Translations under genes and position numbers: made by a program
Notes under the pieces: model-generated
Databases searched by the model: none
What the model was told of the DNA's origin: nothing
Seen by the model: the letters and a program-made list of their open reading frames with translations, nothing else
Shown here: positions 38,212 to 47,582 of the stretch, in pieces
Layout: the number at the start of each line of letters is the position of its first letter
How positions within the stretch are numbered: the first letter of the stretch is position 1
NCBI RefSeq assembly: GCF_001427025.1
Contig: NZ_LMGA01000001.1
Coordinates: 454,348-518,347 of the forward strand
DNA length: 64,000 bases
DNA from: Mesorhizobium sp. Root554
GTDB lineage: Bacteria; Pseudomonadota; Alphaproteobacteria; Rhizobiales; Rhizobiaceae
Direction of reading: 5' to 3'

Positions 38212-38586
38212 ATGTATTTTGCTATTCTCGCCTATCATGAAGAAGATACGGTCGCCTCCTGGTCTTCGCAGGAAGATGCCGAGGTCATGGCCGACCTGCT
38301 CGAAATCAACAACCGCCTGACCGAGGAGGGCCGTCTTGGTCCGTCCGGCCGACTGGATTTGACCGGCCACGCCTTGACCTTGCGCGGACCGGGAACCGGC
38401 ACGGTCACCGACGGCCCGTTTGCCGAAACCAAGGAACAGCTTCTCGGCTTTTACGTGGTCGATTGCGCATCGCCCGAGGAGGCGGTTCAGATCGCCCGCG
38501 ACCTGCGCCGCGTCAACCCGACGGCGGTCTATGAAATCCGCCCGGTCACGCTCTATCTTCCGGGAGCGCCGCTTTCGCCAAGCTAG
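38212..38586 (+). CDS. YCII-related (DGPF) domain protein
   Basis: A 124-residue ferredoxin-like fold protein with the DGPFAETKEQLLGF signature that names the family. It is compared with the YciI group, but function is unknown. In many genomes such genes sit next to an ECF sigma gene; here the ECF pair lies about 20 kb away. Ribosome site GGAGGGA before the ATG. Confidence 0.85.
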   Translation: MYFAILAYHEEDTVASWSSQEDAEVMADLLEINNRLTEEGRLGPSGRLDLTGHALTLRGPGTGTVTDGPFAETKEQLLGFYVVDCASPEEAVQIARDLRRVNPTAVYEIRPVTLYLPGAPLSPS

Positions 38587-38696
38587 GCGCTGGGTAGTGC
38601 GGCAAAGAGGCCGCCAGCTGGCACAATGGTGCGTTGCGGCTGGCCCGAGTTTCCGATAGAGAGGCCCGAGCCGAAACGGAGCTGCAAATCAGCCCT

Positions 38697-39395
38697 ATGA
38701 ACCTCGTCGATACGGTCAAGAATACGTTCGTTCCGATCCACCGCGAGGGGTATCCGTTCATTGCCGCGTTCGCGGCGGTGACGCTTGTGCTCGGTTATTT
38801 TTCATCGACGCTGTTCTGGATCTGCCTAATCCTGACGGTCTGGTGCGTCTATTTCTTTCGCGATCCGGAACGCGTGACGCCTGTTGACGACCGGCTGGTC
38901 GTGAGCCCCGCCGATGGCGTTGTCTCGGCGGTCGGGCCGGCGGTGCCGCCGCGCGAACTCGGGCTGGGTGCCGCGGAGATGACGCGCATCTCGGTGTTCA
39001 TGAACGTCTTCGCCTGCCATGTGAACCGCGCGCCGGTGCGTGGCCGCGTCAGCCGCATCGAGCATCGTCCCGGCAAGTTCCTCAACGCGGAACTGGACAA
39101 GGCCAGCGCCGAAAACGAACGCAACGGCATCGTCATCGACAGCCCCAACGGAACCGTCGCCGCCGTGCAGATCGCCGGTCTGGTCGCCCGCCGCATCGTT
39201 TGCTGGGCCGACATGGGCGGCACGCTCTCCATCGGCGAACGCTTCGGGCTGATCCGTTTCGGTTCGCGCGTCGATGTCTACCTGCCGACAGGCGCCGTGC
39301 CGCGTGTCGCAATCGGCCAGACAGCGATAGCGGGCGAAACGGTGATCGCCGAATTCGGCGGTGTCGCGACAGCGCCGCTGGTGCGCGTGTCGTAA
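38697..39395 (+). CDS. psd: Phosphatidylserine decarboxylase proenzyme
   Basis: A 232-residue short-type (group 2) decarboxylase with N-terminal membrane segments ([21 protein letters not shown]). [11 protein letters not shown] is conserved. The self-cleavage site is G189-S190 in IRFGSRVD, giving a pyruvoyl-bearing alpha chain. It turns phosphatidylserine into phosphatidylethanolamine. Start 38697 ([10 protein letters not shown]) is preferred over 38634. It is followed by pssA four bases later. Confidence 0.94.
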   Translation: MNLVDTVKNTFVPIHREGYPFIAAFAAVTLVLGYFSSTLFWICLILTVWCVYFFRDPERVTPVDDRLVVSPADGVVSAVGPAVPPRELGLGAAEMTRISVFMNVFACHVNRAPVRGRVSRIEHRPGKFLNAELDKASAENERNGIVIDSPNGTVAAVQIAGLVARRIVCWADMGGTLSIGERFGLIRFGSRVDVYLPTGAVPRVAIGQTAIAGETVIAEFGGVATAPLVRVS

Positions 39396-39399
39396 GCCG

Positions 39400-40221
39400 A
39401 TGGCAGGCGCCCCGTTCAAGAAGTTCGAACCTCATGGCCAAGGCGGGCCACGCATTCGTGAAATCCCGCTGCGCATGATGTTCCCGAACCTGATCACAGT
39501 GCTGGCGATCTGCGCCGGCCTGTCCGGCATCCGCTTCGGCTTTGAAGGCCGGTTCGAGACTGCCGTCGTCATGGTTCTGCTTGCCGCATTCCTTGATGGC
39601 ATCGACGGACGTCTTGCGCGGTTGCTCAAGGCGACCTCGAAGTTCGGGGCGCAGATGGATTCGCTGGCCGATATCGTCAATTTCGGTGTCGCGCCGGCGC
39701 TCGTCCTTTATGCCTACCTGCTCGATCGCGCCGGTTCGCCGGGCTGGATCGCAGCGCTCCTCTTCGCCATCGCGTGCGGTATGCGGCTCGCCCGCTTCAA
39801 CGTCCTCGACGAACAGGTCGACAGGCCCGCCTGGCAGGTCGATTATTTTGTCGGCGTGCCGGCTCCCGCAGGCGCGGTGCTGGTCATGCTGCCGCTCTAT
39901 CTGGCGTTCCTCGGCGTCGAGCCTTCCCGGCCGCTTGCGTTTATCGCCGTCGCCTTCACCATTCTGGTGGCATTCCTGCTGGTCAGCCGGCTGCCTGTGT
40001 ACTCGGGCAAGAGCCTGAAGATTCCGGGCGATCGCGTCCTGCTCGTCATCCTGGCCGTCGTGCTCTATTTCCTGCTGCTGGTCAGCTATCCATGGCACAC
40101 GCTGACGGCATCCGTGGCGGCCTATCTGCTGTTCCTGCCGTTCAGCGTCAGGGCCTACTCGAAGCGGGCCAAGAAGGAAGGCGAGGCGGCTTTACCGCCG
40201 GATGTCGACAGCGCGGCTTAG
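39400..40221 (+). CDS. pssA: CDP-diacylglycerol-serine O-phosphatidyltransferase
   Basis: A 273-residue membrane enzyme. The CDP-alcohol phosphotransferase motif runs from D66 to D91 (DGIDGRLAR, then GAQMDSLAD). About eight membrane segments follow. It forms phosphatidylserine from CDP-diacylglycerol and serine, feeding the Psd enzyme encoded just upstream. The psd-pssA order is standard in rhizobia. It converges on the acyl-ACP synthetase gene nine bases away. Confidence 0.94.
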   Translation: MAGAPFKKFEPHGQGGPRIREIPLRMMFPNLITVLAICAGLSGIRFGFEGRFETAVVMVLLAAFLDGIDGRLARLLKATSKFGAQMDSLADIVNFGVAPALVLYAYLLDRAGSPGWIAALLFAIACGMRLARFNVLDEQVDRPAWQVDYFVGVPAPAGAVLVMLPLYLAFLGVEPSRPLAFIAVAFTILVAFLLVSRLPVYSGKSLKIPGDRVLLVILAVVLYFLLLVSYPWHTLTASVAAYLLFLPFSVRAYSKRAKKEGEAALPPDVDSAA

Positions 40222-40230
40222 GCTCTGACG

Positions 40231-42459
40231 TCAGGCGGCTGCACCCAGCCCCAGATGATCGAGCGCCAGTTTGCGGGCCGACACATAGTCGGTCTTGCCC
40301 GATCCCAGCAGCGGAATCTGCTTCACCTTGACGATGTCGTTCGGCACCATGAGTTCGGCAGCGCCGTGCGTCTTGCCGAACTTGCGCAACTGTTCCGGGT
40401 TCGCGTCGTCCGCCGTGGTAACGAGCACGATGCGTTCGCCGCGCCGCTTGTCCGGAACGGCGACGGCGGCATGATGTTGCTCGGGCCACAGCGACTGCAC
40501 CAGCATTTCGACGGCGCCGAGCGACACCATTTCGCCGGCGATCTTGGCGAAGCGCTTGGCGCGGCCGCGGATGGTGATGAAACCGTCCTTGTCGATGGCG
40601 ACGATGTCGCCCGTGTCATGCCATTTCTCGGCCAGGGGCTGCAGTTCGCCGGGCCGGTCCGCGGTCATGTAGCCGATCATCATGTTGGGACCTGAAAGCC
40701 AGAGCTGTCCTGCGCCTTCTATGCCTTCGACCGGTTCAAGCCTGGTGCGGATGCCGGGCAGCGGCCGCCCGACCGTGCCGTCCCTGTTGTGGATGGCGGT
40801 GTTGACGGAAACGACCGGCGCGGCCTCGGTGAGGCCGAAACCCTCGATGATCTCGGCCTGGAAGCGGTCCCGCCAGACCCGCCGCGTTTCGGGCTTTACG
40901 GCTTCCGCGCCGGCCACCACGAAGCGCAGGCTGGAAAAGTCGCCATCCTTGGCCGTGCGTGCGTAGTTGGCAAGGAACGTATCGGTGCCGAACATGATCG
41001 TGGGCCGGATCTTCCGCGCGATCTCGGGGATGATCTTGTAGTGCAGCGGCGAGGGATAGAGGAACAACTTGACGCCCGTTACCAGCGGCAGGATGGTGCC
41101 GCCGGTCAGGCCGAAGGAGTGGAACATCGGCAGCACGTTCAGCAGCGTGTCCGCCGGCGATATGGTGATGCGTGCTTCCGCCTGCATGGCGTTGGCGACG
41201 AGGTTGCGGTGCGACAGCACCACGGCCTTGGGCGTGCCTTCGGAGCCCGACGTGAACAGGATGACAGCAGGCTTCGCGGCGTCCTGCCCGGCCAGCGGCA
41301 AGCGCCACAAGACCGCGGCCGCCAGCTTCTCGACGGCTGTCACCGAGGGACGCAGATCCTCCAGCCACAGGAACTTGGCGCCGGTGGCCTCCACCGCCTG
41401 GACGATGTCGGCGAGATCGGCCTTCTCGATGAACGCCCGCGACGAAACCACCGTGCGGATAAGCGCCGTCCGTATGGCCGACGTCACGCTGCCGGGACCG
41501 GCGGTGTAGTTGATCATCGCGGCCACGCGGCCGGCGGAGCTCAGGCCAAGCAGCGAAACCACCGCGCCGTTGGTGTTCGGCAAAAGCACGCCGACGGCCT
41601 CGCCGGGCGCTGTCAGTTTTTCGAACCGCTTGCCGAAGATGCGGGCGCCGATGAAGAGCTTGCGGTAGCTGAGCGAGCCGGTCACCACATCCTCGACGAT
41701 CGGATGCGATGCGCCGACCCGGTTGGCGGCTGCGAGCACCGCCTCGAAGAGGCTTAGCTTCGGACTGGTCGCGGCGAGACGAACCTCAGCCATGCGGTCG
41801 AATAGCGCGTTGCTGCGGGTGCTTGCCTGTTCGCCGCCGAGGGCAAGCAGTTCAGGAACCGTCATCGGCTCCAGCACGCTGATCGTAAGCTGCGGAAACC
41901 ATCGGCTTGGCATCCGGCCGGCAGGGGCGAGCGCACGGGGCAGGGCGTCCGCGCCACCGATGAAGATCGGAACGACCCGCGCTTCCGCCTGCAGGGCGAT
42001 GCGGGCGACGGCACGGTAGAGACGGAAGGATTTCACATCCGGCTCCACCGCTTCCGGAATGTAGACGGCAAGCCGGCCCTTGCCCCTCAACGTGCGCACC
42101 AGCCGGCGGCTGACGAAGACGTGCTCGGCATTGAAGGCTATGGTCCGCGCCAGTTCGCGCCACGGCTCCAGCATCATGGAACGGGCGGAACGCTCGTCGA
42201 GTATGTGCAGCGTATCCTCGGGCAGCAGCGACAGCATCAGCGCCGGGTCGAGCCGGGAACGATGCGTGATGACGTAGATGACCGGCGCGTCGGCCGATCG
42301 CGCCACCTTCATGCGGTTGTCTGAAATCCGGTAGGCGAGCTTGAACGGCACGTAGAGCATTGCCTGGGCGAGGCCGAGCCCGAGGCGGAATTTCTCGAAC
42401 AGACCGATGGCTATCCAGGCGCCGGCGAGACCCGCAAGCAGTGCCAGTGTCAGGATCAA
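40231..42459 (-). CDS. aas: Fused 1-acyltransferase (PlsC-like) / acyl-ACP synthetase (Aas-like)
   Basis: A 742-residue two-domain protein. A membrane segment (LILTLALLAGLAGAWIAIG) precedes a PlsC domain with the HX4D box THRSRLD (H66, D71). From about residue 215 an AMP-binding ligase follows, with ILFTSGSEGTPKAVVLSH and LLGSGKTDY. The layout is that of E. coli Aas, which reacylates 2-acyl lysophospholipids. Start is a TTG at 42459 with GGGAGGAA upstream; a more distal TTG at 42534 lies in the putative promoter. It faces psd-pssA, so phospholipid genes cluster here. Confidence 0.88.
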   Translation of the reverse strand: MILTLALLAGLAGAWIAIGLFEKFRLGLGLAQAMLYVPFKLAYRISDNRMKVARSADAPVIYVITHRSRLDPALMLSLLPEDTLHILDERSARSMMLEPWRELARTIAFNAEHVFVSRRLVRTLRGKGRLAVYIPEAVEPDVKSFRLYRAVARIALQAEARVVPIFIGGADALPRALAPAGRMPSRWFPQLTISVLEPMTVPELLALGGEQASTRSNALFDRMAEVRLAATSPKLSLFEAVLAAANRVGASHPIVEDVVTGSLSYRKLFIGARIFGKRFEKLTAPGEAVGVLLPNTNGAVVSLLGLSSAGRVAAMINYTAGPGSVTSAIRTALIRTVVSSRAFIEKADLADIVQAVEATGAKFLWLEDLRPSVTAVEKLAAAVLWRLPLAGQDAAKPAVILFTSGSEGTPKAVVLSHRNLVANAMQAEARITISPADTLLNVLPMFHSFGLTGGTILPLVTGVKLFLYPSPLHYKIIPEIARKIRPTIMFGTDTFLANYARTAKDGDFSSLRFVVAGAEAVKPETRRVWRDRFQAEIIEGFGLTEAAPVVSVNTAIHNRDGTVGRPLPGIRTRLEPVEGIEGAGQLWLSGPNMMIGYMTADRPGELQPLAEKWHDTGDIVAIDKDGFITIRGRAKRFAKIAGEMVSLGAVEMLVQSLWPEQHHAAVAVPDKRRGERIVLVTTADDANPEQLRKFGKTHGAAELMVPNDIVKVKQIPLLGSGKTDYVSARKLALDHLGLGAAA

Positions 42460-42765
42460 TGCGGCTTCCTCCCAGCTGCTCTCGGCTCCCGATGCCGGTC
42501 CGCAAGAACCTAGACGATGTTCGGTCAAGGTCAATGCGGACGTCGGTGATGTTTGCCACCCCTCCTGCCACGGGTGGCCGTTGCCGGAAGTTTCCTGGCG
42601 GCAAAGAAAAAGCCGACCTTACGGTCGGCTTGGAGGGGGACGGGCTGAGGGGTTTGGGGGGACTTGGGGATAGCCCGTCGCTGCCATAATGCGCCGGCCC
42701 CGCGAAGGTTCCGTGACAGACCGAATTTTATCAAATCTTTTTTCGGCCACCCAGCCAGATCGGTT
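42460..42765. other. 306-bp gap with a terminator and a possible aas promoter
   Basis: No gene is seen. On the minus strand a possible promoter has TTGACC (42529-42534) and TAGGTT (42507-42512), 16 bp apart, which supports the aas start at 42459. The terminator at 42602-42631 belongs to the upstream minus-strand gene. Confidence 0.4.
42602..42631 (-). terminator. Rho-independent terminator downstream of the 75-residue protein gene
   Basis: On the minus strand a perfect 9-bp stem (AAGCCGACC / GGTCGGCTT, 4-base loop) is followed by TTTTCTTT. It lies about 135 bp after the stop codon at 42766. Confidence 0.75.
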
Positions 42766-42993
42766 TTACTGGGCCGGCTGTTCAGGTTGGTCCTCGGCGC
42801 CGAGATCGTCCACATAGGGCGATGCGCTGGGAACGCACTGAACCTGCCAGCCGGAGGGTGCTGGCTTCTTCTGATATTCCACGATTGCCGAATCGCACTG
42901 CTCGCGCGTGTCGAAGGTGCTGGGCAGCACCACCATGCCGCCCTGCGGGCTGGCGACGATCAGATACCAGACCAGTGTGATGGTCGATGACAT
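42766..42993 (-). CDS. Small 75-residue protein of unknown function
   Basis: A 75-residue protein beginning MSSTITLVWYLIVASPQGG, with two cysteines (EQCDSAIVEY and VQCVPSA) and an acidic end. The N-terminal segment is hydrophobic, so it may be a short exported or membrane-attached protein. GAGGAA lies eight bases before the ATG and a good terminator follows, both supporting a real gene. Family not recognised. Confidence 0.65.
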   Translation of the reverse strand: MSSTITLVWYLIVASPQGGMVVLPSTFDTREQCDSAIVEYQKKPAPSGWQVQCVPSASPYVDDLGAEDQPEQPAQ

Positions 42994-43112
42994 GGAAAAT
43001 TCCTCGCATATGAAAGAGGGGAGAATCGGATGAAACTACCAAGCCTTCCCGCTGTACGGAAGCGGCACTGCTGGTGCGATCGCCATGCCACATTCACATT
43101 GTCGCGGACCGG

Positions 43113-43874
43113 TCATGCCGGTTGCTGGTAGGAAACCCAACGATTGTGCTTGGCCTGGAAGATCATGCCGGTCTGCGTCAGCCCGGAGCTTGCCAGCGGC
43201 AGGATGCGCTCGACGACCTCGGTAGGATGCGGCAGCGTTTCCGGATTTTCCCCGGGCATCGCCTGCGCCCGCATGGCGGTGCGCGTGGCACCGGGGTCGA
43301 CCGCGTTCACCCGCAGCGGCAGGCTCTCCGTTTCGTGCGCCCAGGACCGCATCAAGGCCTCCACCGCCGCCTTCGAGGCTGCGTAAGGCCCCCAGAAGGC
43401 GCGCGCCGAATGAGCGGCGCCGGATGAAATGATGATGGCGCGGCCGGCGTCCGACAGGCGCAGCAGCGGATCGACCGAACGGATCAGCCGCCATGTCGAG
43501 GTGACGTTCACGGCCATCACCTTGTCAAATACCTTGGCTTCGACGTGCCCGATGGGCGAGATGGTGCCGAGTACGCCGGCATTGGCGACAAGAATGTCGA
43601 GCCGGCCCCAGCGCTCATGGATGGCGCCGCCCAGCCGGTCGATGCCGCTCATGTCCGTGAGGTCGAGCGGCACCAGCGTGGCGTCGCCCTTGCCGGTCCT
43701 TGCACGCTCGGCCTTGATCTCGTCGTCCAGTTCCTCGAGCCCGCCGACCGTGCGGGCCACCGCCACCACATGCGCGCCCGCCGCCGCCATCTGCTTGGCG
43801 ATGAAATAGCCGATGCCGCGTGACGCCCCGGTCACGATGGCGATGCGGCCGGTAAGATCGGGAGCAGCGGTCAT
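43113..43874 (-). CDS. Short-chain dehydrogenase/reductase
   Basis: A 253-residue classical SDR with the cofactor loop TGASRGIG, NAG motif and catalytic YAASK after the serine region SSGAA. The substrate is unknown. This gene commonly follows purF in rhizobia. The start at 43874 (MTAAPDL) is chosen because the upstream extension to 44039 overlaps purF and is not SDR-like. Confidence 0.88.
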   Translation of the reverse strand: MTAAPDLTGRIAIVTGASRGIGYFIAKQMAAAGAHVVAVARTVGGLEELDDEIKAERARTGKGDATLVPLDLTDMSGIDRLGGAIHERWGRLDILVANAGVLGTISPIGHVEAKVFDKVMAVNVTSTWRLIRSVDPLLRLSDAGRAIIISSGAAHSARAFWGPYAASKAAVEALMRSWAHETESLPLRVNAVDPGATRTAMRAQAMPGENPETLPHPTEVVERILPLASSGLTQTGMIFQAKHNRWVSYQQPA

Positions 43875-43941
43875 TGGTTTCTCGTCTCGGGAAGTCACTC
43901 CGGGTGGCATGCAGCCCGGAGCCTTGATGAAGTCAATTGAA

Positions 43942-45411
43942 TTACGATCCGCCGGCCGCCAACAGGGACAGGGTGCGGACATTGTCGGCGCCGTCGAAAT
44001 CGGCAAGCCGGGTGGGATACTGGCCGGTAAAGCAGGCATCGCAGAACTGCGGCTGCTGATCGTCGCGGGTTTCTTCCCCGACGGCGCGATAAAGGCCTTC
44101 GATCGACAGGAAACCGAGCGAATCGACCCGGATGAATTCCGCCATCTCCTCGATCGACATGCGCGAGGCGAGCAGCTTGGATTTTTCCGGAGTATCGACG
44201 CCGTAGAAGCACGAGGCCCGCGTCGGCGGCGAGGCGATGCGCATGTGCACTTCCCTGGCGCCGGCGTCGCGCACCATCTGCACGATCTTCTGGCTGGTGG
44301 TGCCGCGCACGATGCTGTCGTCCACCAGCACGACGCGCTTGCCTTCGATCATCCGGCGGTTGGCGTTGTGCTTCAGCTTGACGCCCATGTGGCGGATCGA
44401 ATCACCGGGCTGGATGAAGGTGCGGCCGACATAGTGGTTGCGGATGATGCCAAGCTCGAAAGGAATGCCGGCTTCCTGCGAAAAGCCGATTGCCGCCGGG
44501 GTGCCGGAATCGGGCACGGGCACGACAATGTCGGCGTCGCAGGGACTCTCGCGGGAAAGTTCAGCGCCGATGCGCTTGCGCACGTCATAGACATTGCGTC
44601 CTTCGACCGAAGAATCGGGCCGGGCGAAATAGACATATTCGAAAATGCAGAATCGGGTTTTCTGGGGCTCGAAAGGAAAATAGCTTTCGATACCCTTGGC
44701 CGTGACGACGACCATCTCGCCGGGCTTCACGTCACGCACGAAGCGCGCGCCGATGATGTCGAGCGCGCAGGTCTCGGATGCGAGGATCCAGGCGCCGTCG
44801 AGATCGCCCAGCACCAATGGCCGGATGCCGAGCGGATCGCGGCAGCCGATCATCTTCTTTGACGACAGCGCCACCAGCGAGAACGCACCTTCCACCTGGC
44901 GAACGGCGTCGATGAAACGCGCGTTGAGGTCGCGTTCCTTGCTGGTGGCGACGAGGTGAAGAAGCGTTTCCGTGTCCGAAGTGGACGAGAAGATCGCGCC
45001 CTGCTTCTGCAGGGTGCGCTGCACCGTCATGGCGTTGGTGAGATTGCCGTTGTGGGCGACGGCAAAGCCGCCATCCGCCAGTTCGGCGAAGAAGGGCTGG
45101 ATGTTGCGCAAGCCTGCGCCGCCGGTGGTGGCGTAGCGTGTGTGGCCGATGGAGCGTGTGCCCGGCAGGCGGTCCAGCACCGCCTGCTTGGTAAAGGTAT
45201 CGCCGATCAGCCCGACATGCCGCTCGACATGGAACTGGGTCCCGTCATAGGAGACGATACCCGCCGCCTCCTGGCCTCGATGCTGCAGCGCGTGCAGCCC
45301 GAGTGTGACGATAGCCGCCGCGTCCTGGCGTCCGAAGATGCCGAACACACCGCACTCGTCATGGAAATGGTCGTCTGCTTCCGCGGAAAGCACGTCGCCT
45401 GCGTCTGCCAT
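43942..45411 (-). CDS. purF: Amidophosphoribosyltransferase
   Basis: About 489 residues. The N-terminal glutaminase nucleophile is the Cys of HDECGVFGIF, exposed by removing a short propeptide (about 19 residues from this start). The PRPP motif is VVLVDDSIVRGTTS. It catalyses the first step of purine synthesis. Four cysteines for a structural Fe-S cluster are plausible (CRDP, SCFYG, CDAC). Start 45411 (MADAGD) has GAGAGG upstream; an ATG at 45444 is also in frame. Follows cvpA as in E. coli. Confidence 0.94.
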   Translation of the reverse strand: MADAGDVLSAEADDHFHDECGVFGIFGRQDAAAIVTLGLHALQHRGQEAAGIVSYDGTQFHVERHVGLIGDTFTKQAVLDRLPGTRSIGHTRYATTGGAGLRNIQPFFAELADGGFAVAHNGNLTNAMTVQRTLQKQGAIFSSTSDTETLLHLVATSKERDLNARFIDAVRQVEGAFSLVALSSKKMIGCRDPLGIRPLVLGDLDGAWILASETCALDIIGARFVRDVKPGEMVVVTAKGIESYFPFEPQKTRFCIFEYVYFARPDSSVEGRNVYDVRKRIGAELSRESPCDADIVVPVPDSGTPAAIGFSQEAGIPFELGIIRNHYVGRTFIQPGDSIRHMGVKLKHNANRRMIEGKRVVLVDDSIVRGTTSQKIVQMVRDAGAREVHMRIASPPTRASCFYGVDTPEKSKLLASRMSIEEMAEFIRVDSLGFLSIEGLYRAVGEETRDDQQPQFCDACFTGQYPTRLADFDGADNVRTLSLLAAGGS

Positions 45412-45499
45412 GGCCTGAAGCCTCTCGTCCGCTAAAAAGGCCATATAAGGCGAGAGCTTGCCGAAAGCAACGCGCGACGACGGTCAGTTCACATGATCG

Positions 45500-46141
45500 T
45501 CAGTTATTTGCCGGCGGCGTTTCGGCCGGGGCTGTGCCTGCCGGGGGCTGTCCGGCCGGCGCGGTTCCCGCATCGGGGGCCGTACCTTCGTCAGCAGCCG
45601 GCGGCGTGGCGTCTGTCCCGGTCGCGGGCTGTTCCGGATTGAGCCTGTTCAGGATGGCGTTTTCCGGGTCTTCCGGCAGGATGCTTTCCAGCCAGGTGCC
45701 GACCGACTCGAGCAACGGCTTGGACTTGGCGTTCGCCACCCAGCCGGGCGCCCGTTCGCCGGCAAGCCAGTTGAAGAACAAAAGGCCCACGGCCACGACC
45801 AGAATGCCGCGCGCGGCGCCGTAGAGGAAGCCCAGCGTCCGGTCGAGCGCGCCGACGCGGCTGTCGATGATCCAGTCGGCAATCTTCATGGTGATGACGG
45901 TGACGACGATCAGCGCGATGACGAAGACGATCGCCGCCGCCGCCGCCATGGCGAGCTTTTCGTTGTCGATATAGGGCTGCACGAACGGCAGCACCGGCTT
46001 GTAGAAGAAGAAGGCCGCCACCGCCGCCGCCGCCCACGAGGCGATGGAAAGCACTTCGCGGGAGAAGCCGCGCACCATGGCCAGCATTGCCGACACCAGG
46101 GTGAAGCCGACCAGAATTCCGTCAAGCAGCGTAATCGGCAT
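45500..46141 (-). CDS. cvpA: CvpA-family membrane protein
   Basis: A 213-residue protein with four membrane segments in the first 125 residues (LLDGILVGFTLVSAMLAMVRG, then WAAAAVAAFFFY). The tail is rich in Pro, Ala and Thr. CvpA is linked to colicin V production in E. coli and to envelope homeostasis; its molecular role is unsettled. The neighbour purF downstream is the classic arrangement. Confidence 0.9.
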   Translation of the reverse strand: MPITLLDGILVGFTLVSAMLAMVRGFSREVLSIASWAAAAVAAFFFYKPVLPFVQPYIDNEKLAMAAAAAIVFVIALIVVTVITMKIADWIIDSRVGALDRTLGFLYGAARGILVVAVGLLFFNWLAGERAPGWVANAKSKPLLESVGTWLESILPEDPENAILNRLNPEQPATGTDATPPAADEGTAPDAGTAPAGQPPAGTAPAETPPANN

Positions 46142-46162
46142 GTCCCCACTCCATGAGCCGCA

Positions 46163-47578
46163 TCAATTTTCCTCAACGGCGCGGCTGCGGCGGGAGCCGG
46201 CAATGCGCGCCACGAGATCGGACAGCTCGGTGGGTTGAAAAGCGCCGGCCCCGATACCCCCGGCATTTTCCTCGCCGCCTTTTGGATTGCCCAAAGGCAG
46301 GACCGCGCTTCCGAAACCAAGTTTTTCGGCCTCCTTGAGACGCTGCTGCGCATGCGCAACCGGCCTCACGGCGCCCGACAGGCTGATTTCGCCGAAATAG
46401 ACGCAATCGGCGGGAAGGGCAAGTCCGGTAAGCGAGGAAACAAGGGCAGCCGCCACCGCCAGGTCGGCAGCCGGCTCGGTAATCCGATAACCACCCGCGA
46501 CATTGAGATAGACGTCATGCTGGCCAAATCGAACGCCGCAATGCGATTCGAGAACGGCGAGGATCATCGACAGGCGTGCCCCATCCCAGCCGACGACCGC
46601 GCGGCGCGGCGTGCCGAGCGAGGAGGGCGCGACCAGGGCCTGGATTTCCACCAGCACCGGCCGCGTGCCTTCCATGCCGGCGAACACGGCGGCGCCGGGC
46701 GCCTTGGCGTGGCGTTCGCCGAGGAAGAGCTCGGAGGGATTCGCCACCTCGCGCAGGCCCTTGTCCGACATCTCGAAGACGCCGATCTCGTCGGTTGGGC
46801 CAAAGCGGTTCTTGACCGTGCGCAGGATGCGGTAGTGGTGTCCGCCTTCGCCTTCGAAATAGAGCACGGCATCGACCATGTGCTCGACCACGCGCGGCCC
46901 CGCGATCTGGCCTTCTTTGGTCACATGGCCCACGAGCACGATCGCAGCACCCGTCGATTTGGCGTATCGGATCATCGCCTGCGCGGCGGCGCGCACCTGC
47001 GTGACCGTACCGGGCGCCGAATCGGCCATGTCCGTCCATAGCGTCTGGATCGAATCGAGGATGACGAGGTCCGGGCGCCGACCGTCGGCGATCGTCGCCA
47101 GTATGTCCTCGACATTGGTTTCGGCAGCCAGTTCGACTGGAGATGCGGCAGCGCCAAGTCTCTGCGCCCGCAGCCGGATCTGCGCCACGGCCTCCTCGCC
47201 GGAAACATAGACGACACGGTGGCCCTTCATCGCCAGGGCGGCTGCCGCTTGTGTCAGAAGCGTCGACTTGCCGATGCCGGGATCGCCGCCGACGAGCAGC
47301 GCCGACCCGCGCACGAAGCCGCCGCCCGTCGCCCGGTCGAGTTCGCCGATGCCCGACACAATGCGCGGCGCATCCTCGATGTCGCCGGAAAGCGTGGTGA
47401 GCGCCACGGCGCGACCTTTGCGGGCATTGCGCGTCGAGGCCGGCCCCGAGCCGATGCCGCCCGCTGTTCCTTCCTCGACAAGCGTGTTCCACTCGCCGCA
47501 CGCATCGCATTTGCCGGCCCAGCGCTGGTGAACGGCGCCGCAACTCTGGCAGATGAACTGGACACGGGACTTGGCCAA
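46163..47578 (-). CDS. radA: DNA repair helicase RadA
   Basis: A 471-residue protein with an N-terminal zinc finger (C10, C13, C24, C27). The Walker A motif is GGDPGIGKST (97-106). The RadA-specific KNRFG motif (VKNRFGPTDEIG) and a C-terminal Lon-like domain are present. It drives branch migration in recombination. It begins four bases after dnaB. Confidence 0.95.
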   Translation of the reverse strand: MAKSRVQFICQSCGAVHQRWAGKCDACGEWNTLVEEGTAGGIGSGPASTRNARKGRAVALTTLSGDIEDAPRIVSGIGELDRATGGGFVRGSALLVGGDPGIGKSTLLTQAAAALAMKGHRVVYVSGEEAVAQIRLRAQRLGAAASPVELAAETNVEDILATIADGRRPDLVILDSIQTLWTDMADSAPGTVTQVRAAAQAMIRYAKSTGAAIVLVGHVTKEGQIAGPRVVEHMVDAVLYFEGEGGHHYRILRTVKNRFGPTDEIGVFEMSDKGLREVANPSELFLGERHAKAPGAAVFAGMEGTRPVLVEIQALVAPSSLGTPRRAVVGWDGARLSMILAVLESHCGVRFGQHDVYLNVAGGYRITEPAADLAVAAALVSSLTGLALPADCVYFGEISLSGAVRPVAHAQQRLKEAEKLGFGSAVLPLGNPKGGEENAGGIGAGAFQPTELSDLVARIAGSRRSRAVEEN

Positions 47579-47582
47579 GCGC

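Noticed and set aside
38212..38586. YCII gene as part of an ECF41/42-like sigma unit
   Set aside because: No sigma gene is adjacent; the ECF pair is about 20 kb away and has its own anti-sigma factor.
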